7,754 bases of DNA from a bacterium. GTDB taxonomy: Bacteria > Pseudomonadota > Gammaproteobacteria > Burkholderiales > Methylophilaceae. The notes under the pieces were generated by a model. The model did no database searches. It was not told where the DNA came from and saw only the letters and a program-made list of their open reading frames with translations. Positions 1 to 5,761 of this stretch are shown here, one piece after another. The translations under genes and the position numbers were made by a program. Location of the stretch: NCBI GenBank assembly GCA_027310505.1, contig DAIDAS010000255.1:1-7754 (forward strand), in the 5' to 3' direction. Position 1 is the stretch's first letter. Each line of letters opens with the position of its first letter.

Positions 1-621
1 CTGCATGTGGGTGCTGACTACAATACGGGTAAAGACAACGTCTTTGCTGCTGGCGACATCAAGTTCCGTACCAATGCTCGCGGCACAGAATTCTTTAAGA
101 CATCTGCTGCTTATACAGGCGCTGACCTGAAGCGTTATAACTTTGAAGCTCTTGCTTCTTACGGTCCGGTCAAGTTCCAAAGCGAGTATGCCAATTACAA
201 GGTTGAGCCGACCACCGGCTCTTCCAAGGAAATCAAGGCTTGGTATGCTGGCGTGAACTGGCTGATTACCGGTGAAAAGTACTCCGACTTCTACAAGGAT
301 GGCGTCATGGATCGTATTCGTCCGAAAAACGATTTCGTGACCTTCGGTGCCCCGGGCTACGGCGCATGGGAAGTGGGCGCACGTTACAGCAAGTTTGACG
401 CGAAGGATTTCGTTGCCGGGACCGATTTCTCGTCAGCAAGCTATTCCAACGATGTGAATTCTTGGACGGCTGGCCTGAAGTGGATTCCTAACCCGAATAC
501 TCGCTTCATGCTGGATTACATCAAGACCAACTTCAATCAAGCCATCACTGGTGGCGCAGCTGGCCTCACGCCTTATTCCAACGAAAAGGCGATGAACTTC
601 CGCGCCCAGTTTGATTTCTAA
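1..621 (+). CDS. Phosphate-selective porin O/P (OprO/OprP) family protein, 3' part
   Basis: This is the C-terminal 206 residues of an outer-membrane beta-barrel porin. The reading frame is open from base 1, so the start and signal peptide lie outside the window. Family-type features are alternating aromatic/polar beta-strands, a WLITGEKYS strand (about residues 87-95) followed by a loop with RIRPKNDF, a GYGAWEVGARYSKFD strand (about 120-134), a late W-PNPNTRFMLDYIKTNF strand, and a last strand ending in FRAQFDF with the C-terminal phenylalanine needed for barrel assembly. OprP and OprO of Pseudomonas are trimeric channels for phosphate and polyphosphate, but many family members have untested anion preferences, and the selectivity loops are not in this fragment. 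Its codons (many GCT, CTT and AAG) differ from the GC-rich neighbours, as is common for highly expressed porins. A terminator follows 60 bases after the stop. The family call is firm; phosphate as substrate is inferred, helped by the genes downstream. Confidence 0.85.
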   Translation: MHVGADYNTGKDNVFAAGDIKFRTNARGTEFFKTSAAYTGADLKRYNFEALASYGPVKFQSEYANYKVEPTTGSSKEIKAWYAGVNWLITGEKYSDFYKDGVMDRIRPKNDFVTFGAPGYGAWEVGARYSKFDAKDFVAGTDFSSASYSNDVNSWTAGLKWIPNPNTRFMLDYIKTNFNQAITGGAAGLTPYSNEKAMNFRAQFDF

Positions 622-681
622 TCAGCAACATCGCGAACTCCTCGTCTTCGTGGCGGGTGTAACATCTGCCACAATCATGAC

Positions 682-707
682 ATGCCCGCGCAAGCGGGCA
701 TTTTTTT
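682..707 (+). terminator. Rho-independent terminator of the porin gene
   Basis: A perfect 8-bp stem, ATGCCCGC (682-689) with GCGGGCAT (694-701), closes a GCAA tetraloop and runs straight into seven T (701-707). This is a classic strong intrinsic terminator. It separates the porin from the PhoX-like gene, which starts 34 bases after the T-run. Confidence 0.93.
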
Positions 708-727
708 GTCACAATGCTGGAATTGCC

Positions 728-733
728 AGGGAG
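728..733 (+). promoter_or_regulatory. Ribosome binding site choosing the PhoX-like start
   Basis: AGGGAG lies 7 bases before ATG 741 and supports that start. An in-frame ATG at 714 sits just after the terminator T-run, has no Shine-Dalgarno sequence, and would put extra residues before the signal peptide. A short CTGG/CCAG inverted repeat (717-720 with 726-729) overlaps the first bases of the site; the pairing is too weak to claim control. Confidence 0.75.
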
Positions 734-740
734 TAAATCC

Positions 741-2126
741 ATGCTGGGAAAATTTCTGATGGCGGTGGGCTTGCTGGTGGTGACATCACCGCTGGCCTAC
801 GCCGATGACAGTTACATCAAGCCGCTTGTTCCGGGATGGGAGGCGAAGCCGCTGCTCTCGGTTGGCGAAGCGGCCGCGAATGGCTATCGCATGACCGGGG
901 TGCCGGACGGTTTGGGTGCCTTCGATAATGGCGACGGCACGCTGACAGTGCTGATGAACCATGAAATCCCCGCTGACAAGGGGGTGATCCGGGCGCATGG
1001 GGCAAAGGGGGCTTTTGTCTCGCGCTGGGTGGTGCGGCTCTCCGATGACGCGGTGGTCAAGGGTGAGGATCTGGTGCGGCAGGTGCAGCTTTGGGATGCA
1101 ACCGCTGGAGCCTATCGCCTTGGTCAATCCGTGGCTTTTGGCCGTTTCTGTTCGGCCGATCTGGCGTTGCCATCGGCCTTTCTTGATACCGACGGCAATG
1201 GCTTTGATGGAAGGCTCCTGCTCAACGGTGAGGAAGAGAAGGATGCCGGCGGCCGTGCTTTTGCCCATGTCGCGAATGGCGAGCAGGCAGGGATGAGCTA
1301 CGAGCTGCCGCATTTGGGGCGCGTAGCCTGGGAGAATCTGCTGGCGCTGCCGCAGTCGGGCAAGCGTACGGTGGTGATCGGCATGGATGACCATCCCGGC
1401 GGTCATGTGTATGTCTATGTCGGCGAAAAACGACGTGTCGGCAATCCGGCAGAGAAGGCCGGGCTGGTAGGCGGTACGTTGTATGCGGTGCGATTCGAAG
1501 GCGAGCGTTTTGCATTGCTGCCGTTGGGTGACGTGGTCGGGCTGGATGGCAAGGCGCTGCGCACGCGTGCCAAACAGCTGGGCGCAACACCGCTGCTGCG
1601 ACCGGAAGACGGCGCATGGGACAAGCTCAACCGTAACCTGTTCTGGTTTGCCACCACGGACAAGATCGATGGGCAGAGCCAGTTGTTCCGTATGCAGTTC
1701 GACGATGCGCGCATGCCGGAGCATGGCGGCAAGGTGGCTGTCGCGCTGACGGCGAAGGACATCGGTGGGCAGATGTTCGACAATATCGCGGCTGACGGCG
1801 CCGGACGCATTCTGGTCGACGAAGACCCGGGCGACAACAAGTTTGCCGCCGGTATCTGGCTGTATGATCCACGCCAGCCTGGCAAGGCCGTGAGGATTTT
1901 TGATGCGGCCCCCGAGCGTTTCGTGGCGCATGACAGCACCAGCTTCATGACCGAGGACGAGGAGCAGTCCGGTATCGTTGAGGTGACCGAGGTGGTGAAG
2001 TCGGCGCCATGGTTCGAAACCGGCAAGCGCTATTACCTGGGTGTCTCACAGGTACACAAGCCTCATCCCGATCCGGCATTGGAGGAGTATGGCCAGTTGT
2101 ATATGATTTCCGGCCCGGCCAATTAG
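741..2126 (+). CDS. Secreted PhoX/DUF839-related beta-propeller, probable phosphohydrolase
   Basis: The protein has 461 residues from the ATG at 741. The N-terminus is a Sec signal peptide: K4, a hydrophobic core at about residues 5-18, and a likely cut after AYA (residues 19-21). It should therefore act in the periplasm or outside the cell. Motifs fitting the PhoX (DUF839) family are MNHE (72-75), GRFCSADL with a lone cysteine at 137, NGEEE (162-166, resembling the PhoX 'CEE' metal-site glutamates), MDDHPGGHVYVYVGEK (215-230), RPEDGAWD (287-294), and DNIAADGAGRILVDEDPGD (347-365). Repeated short hydrophobic strands suit a beta-propeller. Canonical PhoX enzymes are calcium/iron phosphomonoesterases released under phosphate starvation, usually larger and exported by Tat. 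This one has no twin arginine and is shorter, so it belongs to a divergent branch and its substrate is unknown. The porin upstream and Pho-boxed olsB downstream support a role in phosphate scavenging. An enzyme on another phosphoester, phytate-like substrates included, remains possible. Confidence 0.68.
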   Translation: MLGKFLMAVGLLVVTSPLAYADDSYIKPLVPGWEAKPLLSVGEAAANGYRMTGVPDGLGAFDNGDGTLTVLMNHEIPADKGVIRAHGAKGAFVSRWVVRLSDDAVVKGEDLVRQVQLWDATAGAYRLGQSVAFGRFCSADLALPSAFLDTDGNGFDGRLLLNGEEEKDAGGRAFAHVANGEQAGMSYELPHLGRVAWENLLALPQSGKRTVVIGMDDHPGGHVYVYVGEKRRVGNPAEKAGLVGGTLYAVRFEGERFALLPLGDVVGLDGKALRTRAKQLGATPLLRPEDGAWDKLNRNLFWFATTDKIDGQSQLFRMQFDDARMPEHGGKVAVALTAKDIGGQMFDNIAADGAGRILVDEDPGDNKFAAGIWLYDPRQPGKAVRIFDAAPERFVAHDSTSFMTEDEEQSGIVEVTEVVKSAPWFETGKRYYLGVSQVHKPHPDPALEEYGQLYMISGPAN

Positions 2127-2154
2127 CAAACAGCCCGCATACGCGGGCTGTTTG
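2127..2154 (+). terminator. Terminator hairpin after the PhoX-like gene
   Basis: A perfect 12-bp stem, CAAACAGCCCGC (2127-2138) with GCGGGCTGTTTG (2143-2154), encloses an ATAC loop and begins at the base after the stop codon. The U-tract is only three T inside the right arm, followed by GTCATCA, so termination may be less complete than at the porin terminator. Its last bases are shared with the first Pho-box unit. Confidence 0.82.
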
Positions 2155-2191
2155 TCATCAAATTGTCATTTTCGTTTCACCTCGTTGTAAC
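2152..2191 (+). promoter_or_regulatory. Multi-unit Pho box (PhoB binding site) before olsB
   Basis: Four 7-base units are spaced exactly 11 bases apart: TTGTCAT (2152-2158), TTGTCAT (2163-2169), GTTTCAC (2174-2180) and TTGTAAC (2185-2191), with 4-base spacers CAAA, TTTC and CTCG. Units 1 and 2 form a near-ideal Pho box of the known form CTGTCAT-N4-CTGTCAT. Unit 4 fits the looser second-half form, and unit 3 is the weakest. Tandem boxes in the same helical phase are typical of strongly PhoB-activated promoters. This predicts activation of olsB when phosphate is scarce. Confidence 0.85.
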
Positions 2192-2201
2192 AAGTCGCCG
2201 C

Positions 2202-2207
2202 TAAATT
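2202..2207 (+). promoter_or_regulatory. Likely -10 element of the olsB promoter
   Basis: TAAATT matches TATAAT at four of six positions and starts 10 bases after the last Pho-box unit, the spacing expected when PhoB replaces a -35 element. No good -35 hexamer is visible. A transcript starting near 2214 would give a leader of roughly 27 bases before ATG 2241, and would leave almost no leader for the alternative ATG at 2220. Confidence 0.55.
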
Positions 2208-2228
2208 TGCCAAACTCAAATGGATTTC

Positions 2229-2235
2229 GGGAGAG
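2229..2235 (+). promoter_or_regulatory. Ribosome binding site choosing the olsB start
   Basis: GGGAGAG ends 5 bases before ATG 2241. The in-frame ATG at 2220 has no Shine-Dalgarno sequence and lies close to the predicted transcription start, so 2241 is preferred. Confidence 0.75.
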
Positions 2236-2240
2236 CGGCA

Positions 2241-2990
2241 ATGCTGCAGCAGGTATCGGAAGTTGGAATTCAGCGCGAAAGCGCCAATCTTTACTACAGT
2301 CTGGCACGCAGCCCGTCTGAAGTGGCCGAGGCGCAACGCCTGCGCTACAAGGTATTCGCTGAAGAAATGGGTGCACGCCTGAATGGGCATGACCGCCGCG
2401 ATGTCGACGGATTTGATGCCATGTGTGACCACCTGCTGGTGCGCGATCTGGAAAGCGGCGAGGTGGTCGGGACTTATCGTATCCTCGATCCGCACATGGC
2501 GGCCGAAGCAGGTGGTTATTACTCCGCCGGCGAGTTCGACCTGACGCGCCTGATGCATCTGGCACCTGCCATGGTCGAAGTCGGCCGCTCCTGCGTGCAC
2601 GCTGACTACCGTAATGGCGCGACCATCTCGCTGCTGTGGGCGGGCCTGGCCAAATACATGATGTCTCGCGGTTACGAGCACCTGATCGGCTGCGCCAGCA
2701 TCAGCATGGCAGACGGTGGCTATAACGCTGCGGCTGTCTACTCGCGCCTCGCGCAGAAATATCTCGCACCTAACGAATACCGCGTATTCCCGCACACACC
2801 GCTGCCGCTGGATGCGCTGGTAAGCGATATCGACCCTGCCGTACCGCCTCTGCTGAAGGGCTACATGCGACTGGGTGCCTTTATCTGTGGTGAGCCGGCC
2901 TGGGATCCCGATTTCAATACTGCCGATCTGCTGGTGATGCTGCCGATTTCACGTCTTTCCAAGCGTTATGCTGACCACTTCATGAAATAG
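2241..2990 (+). CDS. olsB: OlsB-like N-acyltransferase (ornithine lipid synthesis, GNAT fold)
   Basis: The protein has 249 residues. OlsB moves a 3-hydroxyacyl chain from acyl carrier protein to the alpha-amino group of ornithine, giving lyso-ornithine lipid at the inner membrane; OlsA then adds the second acyl chain. Family landmarks are RLRYKVFAEEMGA (33-45), DGFDAMCDHLLV (56-67), VVGTYRIL (75-82), YYSAGEFDL (93-101), VEVGRSCVHADYRNG (112-126), LLWAGLAKYM (131-140), HLIGCASI (147-154), and the C-terminal CGEPAWDPDFNTADLLVMLP (216-235). The length is at the shorter end of the family, with no signal peptide or membrane span. No olsA follows: a terminator ends the unit 23 bases after the stop. 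The Pho box upstream matches the known use of ornithine lipids to replace phospholipids in phosphate-starved bacteria. Related enzymes acylate glutamine or other amino acids, so the acceptor is the least certain part. Confidence 0.82.
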   Translation: MLQQVSEVGIQRESANLYYSLARSPSEVAEAQRLRYKVFAEEMGARLNGHDRRDVDGFDAMCDHLLVRDLESGEVVGTYRILDPHMAAEAGGYYSAGEFDLTRLMHLAPAMVEVGRSCVHADYRNGATISLLWAGLAKYMMSRGYEHLIGCASISMADGGYNAAAVYSRLAQKYLAPNEYRVFPHTPLPLDALVSDIDPAVPPLLKGYMRLGAFICGEPAWDPDFNTADLLVMLPISRLSKRYADHFMK

Positions 2991-3013
2991 TTCGAGCCAG
3001 AATCTCCTCACCT

Positions 3014-3036
3014 GCCCGCCTAGTGCGGGCTTTTTT
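3014..3036 (+). terminator. Rho-independent terminator of olsB
   Basis: A 6-bp stem, GCCCGC (3014-3019) with GCGGGC (3025-3030), has a CTAGT loop and six T (3031-3036). It isolates olsB from the cyclic-di-GMP gene, whose ATG is 66 bases further on. Confidence 0.9.
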
Positions 3037-3052
3037 GTGGGTTAAACAGCCG

Positions 3053-3058
3053 TAAAAT
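3053..3058 (+). promoter_or_regulatory. Possible -10 element for the GGDEF-EAL gene
   Basis: TAAAAT matches TATAAT at five of six positions and lies 44 bases before the ATG at 3103, downstream of the olsB terminator. No convincing -35 is found at 16-18 bases upstream, where the terminator T-run lies. It is the best candidate in a gap that needs a promoter. Confidence 0.3.
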
Positions 3059-3102
3059 GTTATGCTTCACTTTAAGTTCAACTGGCTTGTACCGGATTCT
3101 TA

Positions 3103-5697
3103 ATGAAGTTTTCATGCCCATACCGCAGTACTGACATTGTCTGTATCTCTGTTTTGGCGTTTCTGTATCTGGCAAGCGCCAGAGTCGGACTTCATTTTTC
3201 CAGCCTGGCTCCTGTCAGCCTGGTCTGGCCGCCGACTGGGCTTGCGCTGGTTGCGTTGCTGATCTGCGGGCGCCGCTTGTGGCCGGGGGTTTTGCTCGGC
3301 GCACTGCTGGCGGAGTTCAGCACCGGTGTGCCGAGCATGACGGCGACCGGGATGGCGATCGGCAATACGCTGGAAGCGTGGATTGGCGCATGGATGCTGG
3401 ATCGGGCCGGTTTCGAGCGGGGGCTGCATCGCCCGCGTGACGTATGGCTGCTGGTGCTGCTCGGCGCCGGCCTCAGCACATGGTGTAGTGCGCTGATTGG
3501 CGTTTCCAGCCTGGTGTCGGGCGGGGTGATATCGCTGCAGGAAGTTCCTCTGGCCGCCACCTATTGGTGGATGGGCGATGCGCTGAGCGATCTGGTATTC
3601 GCCCCCTTGCTGCTTGCCTTTGCCGATCAAGGCACCAAATCAGGCCCGCAGCTTCGTGACCGGCTGGGCGAGGCTGGCCTGATGCTGATACTGACAGAAG
3701 CCGCCTGCCTCATGGTGTTTTTTGGCTGGATGCCTATGTCGATAAACCTTCACCATAAGATTTTTGTCCTGTTGCCGCTGATCGTGTGGGCAGCGATCCG
3801 ATTCCAGCAGCGTGGCGTATCCGCGCTGACCGTCTTGATCGGCAGTCTGGCTTTGTGGGGCCTCGCGAACAGTGTTGGCTCGCGCAGCGGAATGCATGCG
3901 GCGCTTCTTGATTACTGGTTCTACATGTCGGTGCTGGCAGTGACCGGATTATTCATTGCCGCGGCCTACGGCGGCCGATTGCGTGTCGAGTCCGTGTTAC
4001 GCGAGACCGAGGCGGAATATCGCGAGCTGGTTGAATCGGCCAAGGCCGTGATCTGGCGCGCCACGCTCAACGGAGGTTTTACCTATGTCAGCCGCGAGGC
4101 GGAATCCTTGCTTGGGTACCCGCTGGCGCAGTGGACGGCATCGCCCGCATTTTGGGCTGAGCATATTCATCCCGATGATCGCGACTGGGCGGTCAGCTTC
4201 CGCGCGACCGAGGCCGCCAAACTGGTCGGCTACGAGTTTGAATACCGCATGCTGGCGTCGGATGGCCGCGCAGTGTGGCTGCATGAAAGCGTGAAAGTTA
4301 TCACGGACGACAAGGGGCGGCCGGTCCAGCTGGTCGGTATCATGCTGGACGTCACTGCGCGCAAAAAGTCGGAGGCCCAGTTGCATTATCTGGCCAAGCA
4401 TGACGCCCTGACCGGGCTGGCCAACCGAACCCTGTTGCAGGAGCGGCTTGAGCATTCATTGCAGCTCGCGCTGCGGCATGGCACAAGCGTTGCGGTCATG
4501 TTCATCGACCTTGATCGTTTCAAGATCGTCAACGACACGCTGGGGCACCACGCTGGAGACAAGTTGCTGCAGGAGGCGGCAGAGCGGTTGAAACACTGTC
4601 TGCGAGATTCCGATACCATCGCGCGCCAGGGGGGAGACGAATTTGTCGTGCTGGTCGAGCAACTGGCTGAGAACCAGGATTTGAGTGGCCTCGCATGCAA
4701 GGTGCTGCATCAGTTGAGCCAGCCTTTCATCTTGATGGGGCAGGAGTTCCATGTCAGCGCCAGTATCGGCATCAGCCTCTATCCGCAAGACGGGAGCGAT
4801 GCCAATGCACTGCTGAAGTACGCCGATGTGGCTATGTACCGTGCCAAGGAGCAGGGACGCAATACCTTTCAGTTCTATGCGGCTGAGAACAATATCCACA
4901 GCTTCGAGCGGCTGGCGCTTGAGAACAGCCTGCGGCGGGCTCTCGAACGCAACGAGTTCGAGGTCTACTACCAGCCTAAAGTGGACGCGAATACCCATCA
5001 GATCGTCGGGGCCGAGGCGCTGTTGCGCTGGAAGCATCCGGAGATGGGGCTGGTTCCCCCGGTACGTTTTATTCCGCTCGCCGAGGAAACCGGGCTGATC
5101 ATTCCGATCGGTGCCTGGGTGCTGCGCGAAGTCTGTCGCCAGGCACGCGCCTGGCAGAACGCGGGGTTGCCGCTCATCAGCGTTGCCGTCAACCTTTCGG
5201 CGCGCCAGTTTCATGATGTGAATCTACCCGATACCATCGCCAATGCTTTGGCGGTCAGCGGCCTGACCCCGACCTTTCTGGAGCTGGAAATCACCGAGAG
5301 CATGATCATGCAGGGGACAGATCAGGCGACCCAGACGCTGCAACGATTCCGCGATATGGGTACGCATGTGAGCATTGATGACTTTGGCACCGGCTATTCT
5401 TCGCTCAGTTATCTCAAGCGTTTCCCCATCGACGCGCTCAAGATCGATCGTTCGTTCGTGAACGATCTGCCTCACGATGCCGATGACGCGGCGATTACCC
5501 AGGCCGTGATCGCGATGGCGCAGCGCCTGAGATTGCGTGTGGTGGCCGAAGGGGTGGAAAACCAGGCGCAACTGGAATTCTTGCGTGAGCAGGGATGCGA
5601 CCAGATCCAAGGGTATGTTTTCAGCAAACCGGTGCCGGCAGGTGCGTTTGCCTCGCTGCTGGAATCTGTCACGTGCCCTTTTCCAGTGCCGGTCTGA
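3103..5697 (+). CDS. MASE1-PAS-GGDEF-EAL cyclic-di-GMP synthase/phosphodiesterase
   Basis: This 864-residue inner-membrane protein makes and/or breaks cyclic-di-GMP. Residues about 10-297 are a MASE1 sensor with many hydrophobic spans and the signature SLVWPPTGLALVAL. A PAS domain (about 300-425) carries the PAS_3-type HIHPDDR and ends in DVTARKKSEAQL. The GGDEF domain (about 430-590) has DALTGLANR (434-442), FIDLDRFK (467-474), an intact GGDEF (510-514), and the inhibitory I-site RDSD (501-504) exactly five residues before it. The EAL domain (about 610-855) has EALLRW (638-643), N697, ELEITE (727-732), DDFGTG (759-764), K780, AEGVE (815-819) and QGY (836-838), so the main catalytic and metal residues are present. 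Both halves look active, or GGDEF may regulate EAL. The start is reasonable, but its only Shine-Dalgarno is a weak GGA 6 bases upstream, suggesting low translation. It is monocistronic; the MASE1 ligand is unknown. Confidence 0.93.
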   Translation: MKFSCPYRSTDIVCISVLAFLYLASARVGLHFSSLAPVSLVWPPTGLALVALLICGRRLWPGVLLGALLAEFSTGVPSMTATGMAIGNTLEAWIGAWMLDRAGFERGLHRPRDVWLLVLLGAGLSTWCSALIGVSSLVSGGVISLQEVPLAATYWWMGDALSDLVFAPLLLAFADQGTKSGPQLRDRLGEAGLMLILTEAACLMVFFGWMPMSINLHHKIFVLLPLIVWAAIRFQQRGVSALTVLIGSLALWGLANSVGSRSGMHAALLDYWFYMSVLAVTGLFIAAAYGGRLRVESVLRETEAEYRELVESAKAVIWRATLNGGFTYVSREAESLLGYPLAQWTASPAFWAEHIHPDDRDWAVSFRATEAAKLVGYEFEYRMLASDGRAVWLHESVKVITDDKGRPVQLVGIMLDVTARKKSEAQLHYLAKHDALTGLANRTLLQERLEHSLQLALRHGTSVAVMFIDLDRFKIVNDTLGHHAGDKLLQEAAERLKHCLRDSDTIARQGGDEFVVLVEQLAENQDLSGLACKVLHQLSQPFILMGQEFHVSASIGISLYPQDGSDANALLKYADVAMYRAKEQGRNTFQFYAAENNIHSFERLALENSLRRALERNEFEVYYQPKVDANTHQIVGAEALLRWKHPEMGLVPPVRFIPLAEETGLIIPIGAWVLREVCRQARAWQNAGLPLISVAVNLSARQFHDVNLPDTIANALAVSGLTPTFLELEITESMIMQGTDQATQTLQRFRDMGTHVSIDDFGTGYSSLSYLKRFPIDALKIDRSFVNDLPHDADDAAITQAVIAMAQRLRLRVVAEGVENQAQLEFLREQGCDQIQGYVFSKPVPAGAFASLLESVTCPFPVPV

Positions 5698-5712
5698 GCC
5701 GGGCTTTCAACG

Positions 5713-5742
5713 CGCCAACCCTGACGTAGTGCGGGGTTGGCG
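5713..5742. terminator. Hairpin between convergent genes, possible shared terminator
   Basis: A perfect 9-bp inverted repeat, CGCCAACCC (5713-5721) with GGGTTGGCG (5734-5742), fills most of the 64-base gap between the tail-to-tail GGDEF-EAL gene and ychF. It lacks a T-run on either strand, so it may be a weak two-way terminator or an mRNA 3'-end stabiliser. Confidence 0.5.
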
Positions 5743-5761
5743 GTGCGCTGCTACCTCTACA

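Noticed and set aside
622..681. Promoter for the PhoX-like gene upstream of the terminator (TAACAT at 660-665)
   Set aside because: It matches only four of six -10 bases, has no -35, and transcripts would have to cross the strong terminator at 682-707.
714..740. Upstream ATG at 714 as the start of the PhoX-like protein
   Set aside because: It sits directly after the terminator T-run without a ribosome site and would bury the signal peptide nine residues in. ATG 741 has AGGGAG at good spacing.
786..1931. Long open frame (381 codons) on the minus strand inside the PhoX-like gene
   Set aside because: It is the antisense shadow of a GC-rich gene with strong third-position bias. The peptide has no recognisable domain and the + strand frame has a signal peptide, ribosome site and family motifs.
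3061..3092. Pho-box-like 11-base periodicity (TTCA at 3066 and 3077) before the GGDEF-EAL gene
   Set aside because: Only three or four bases per unit fit, and TGTCA is absent, so it cannot be told from chance.
4456..5214. Minus-strand open frame (252 codons) inside the GGDEF-EAL gene
   Set aside because: It lies opposite highly conserved catalytic motifs of the + strand gene and encodes low-complexity, family-less sequence.
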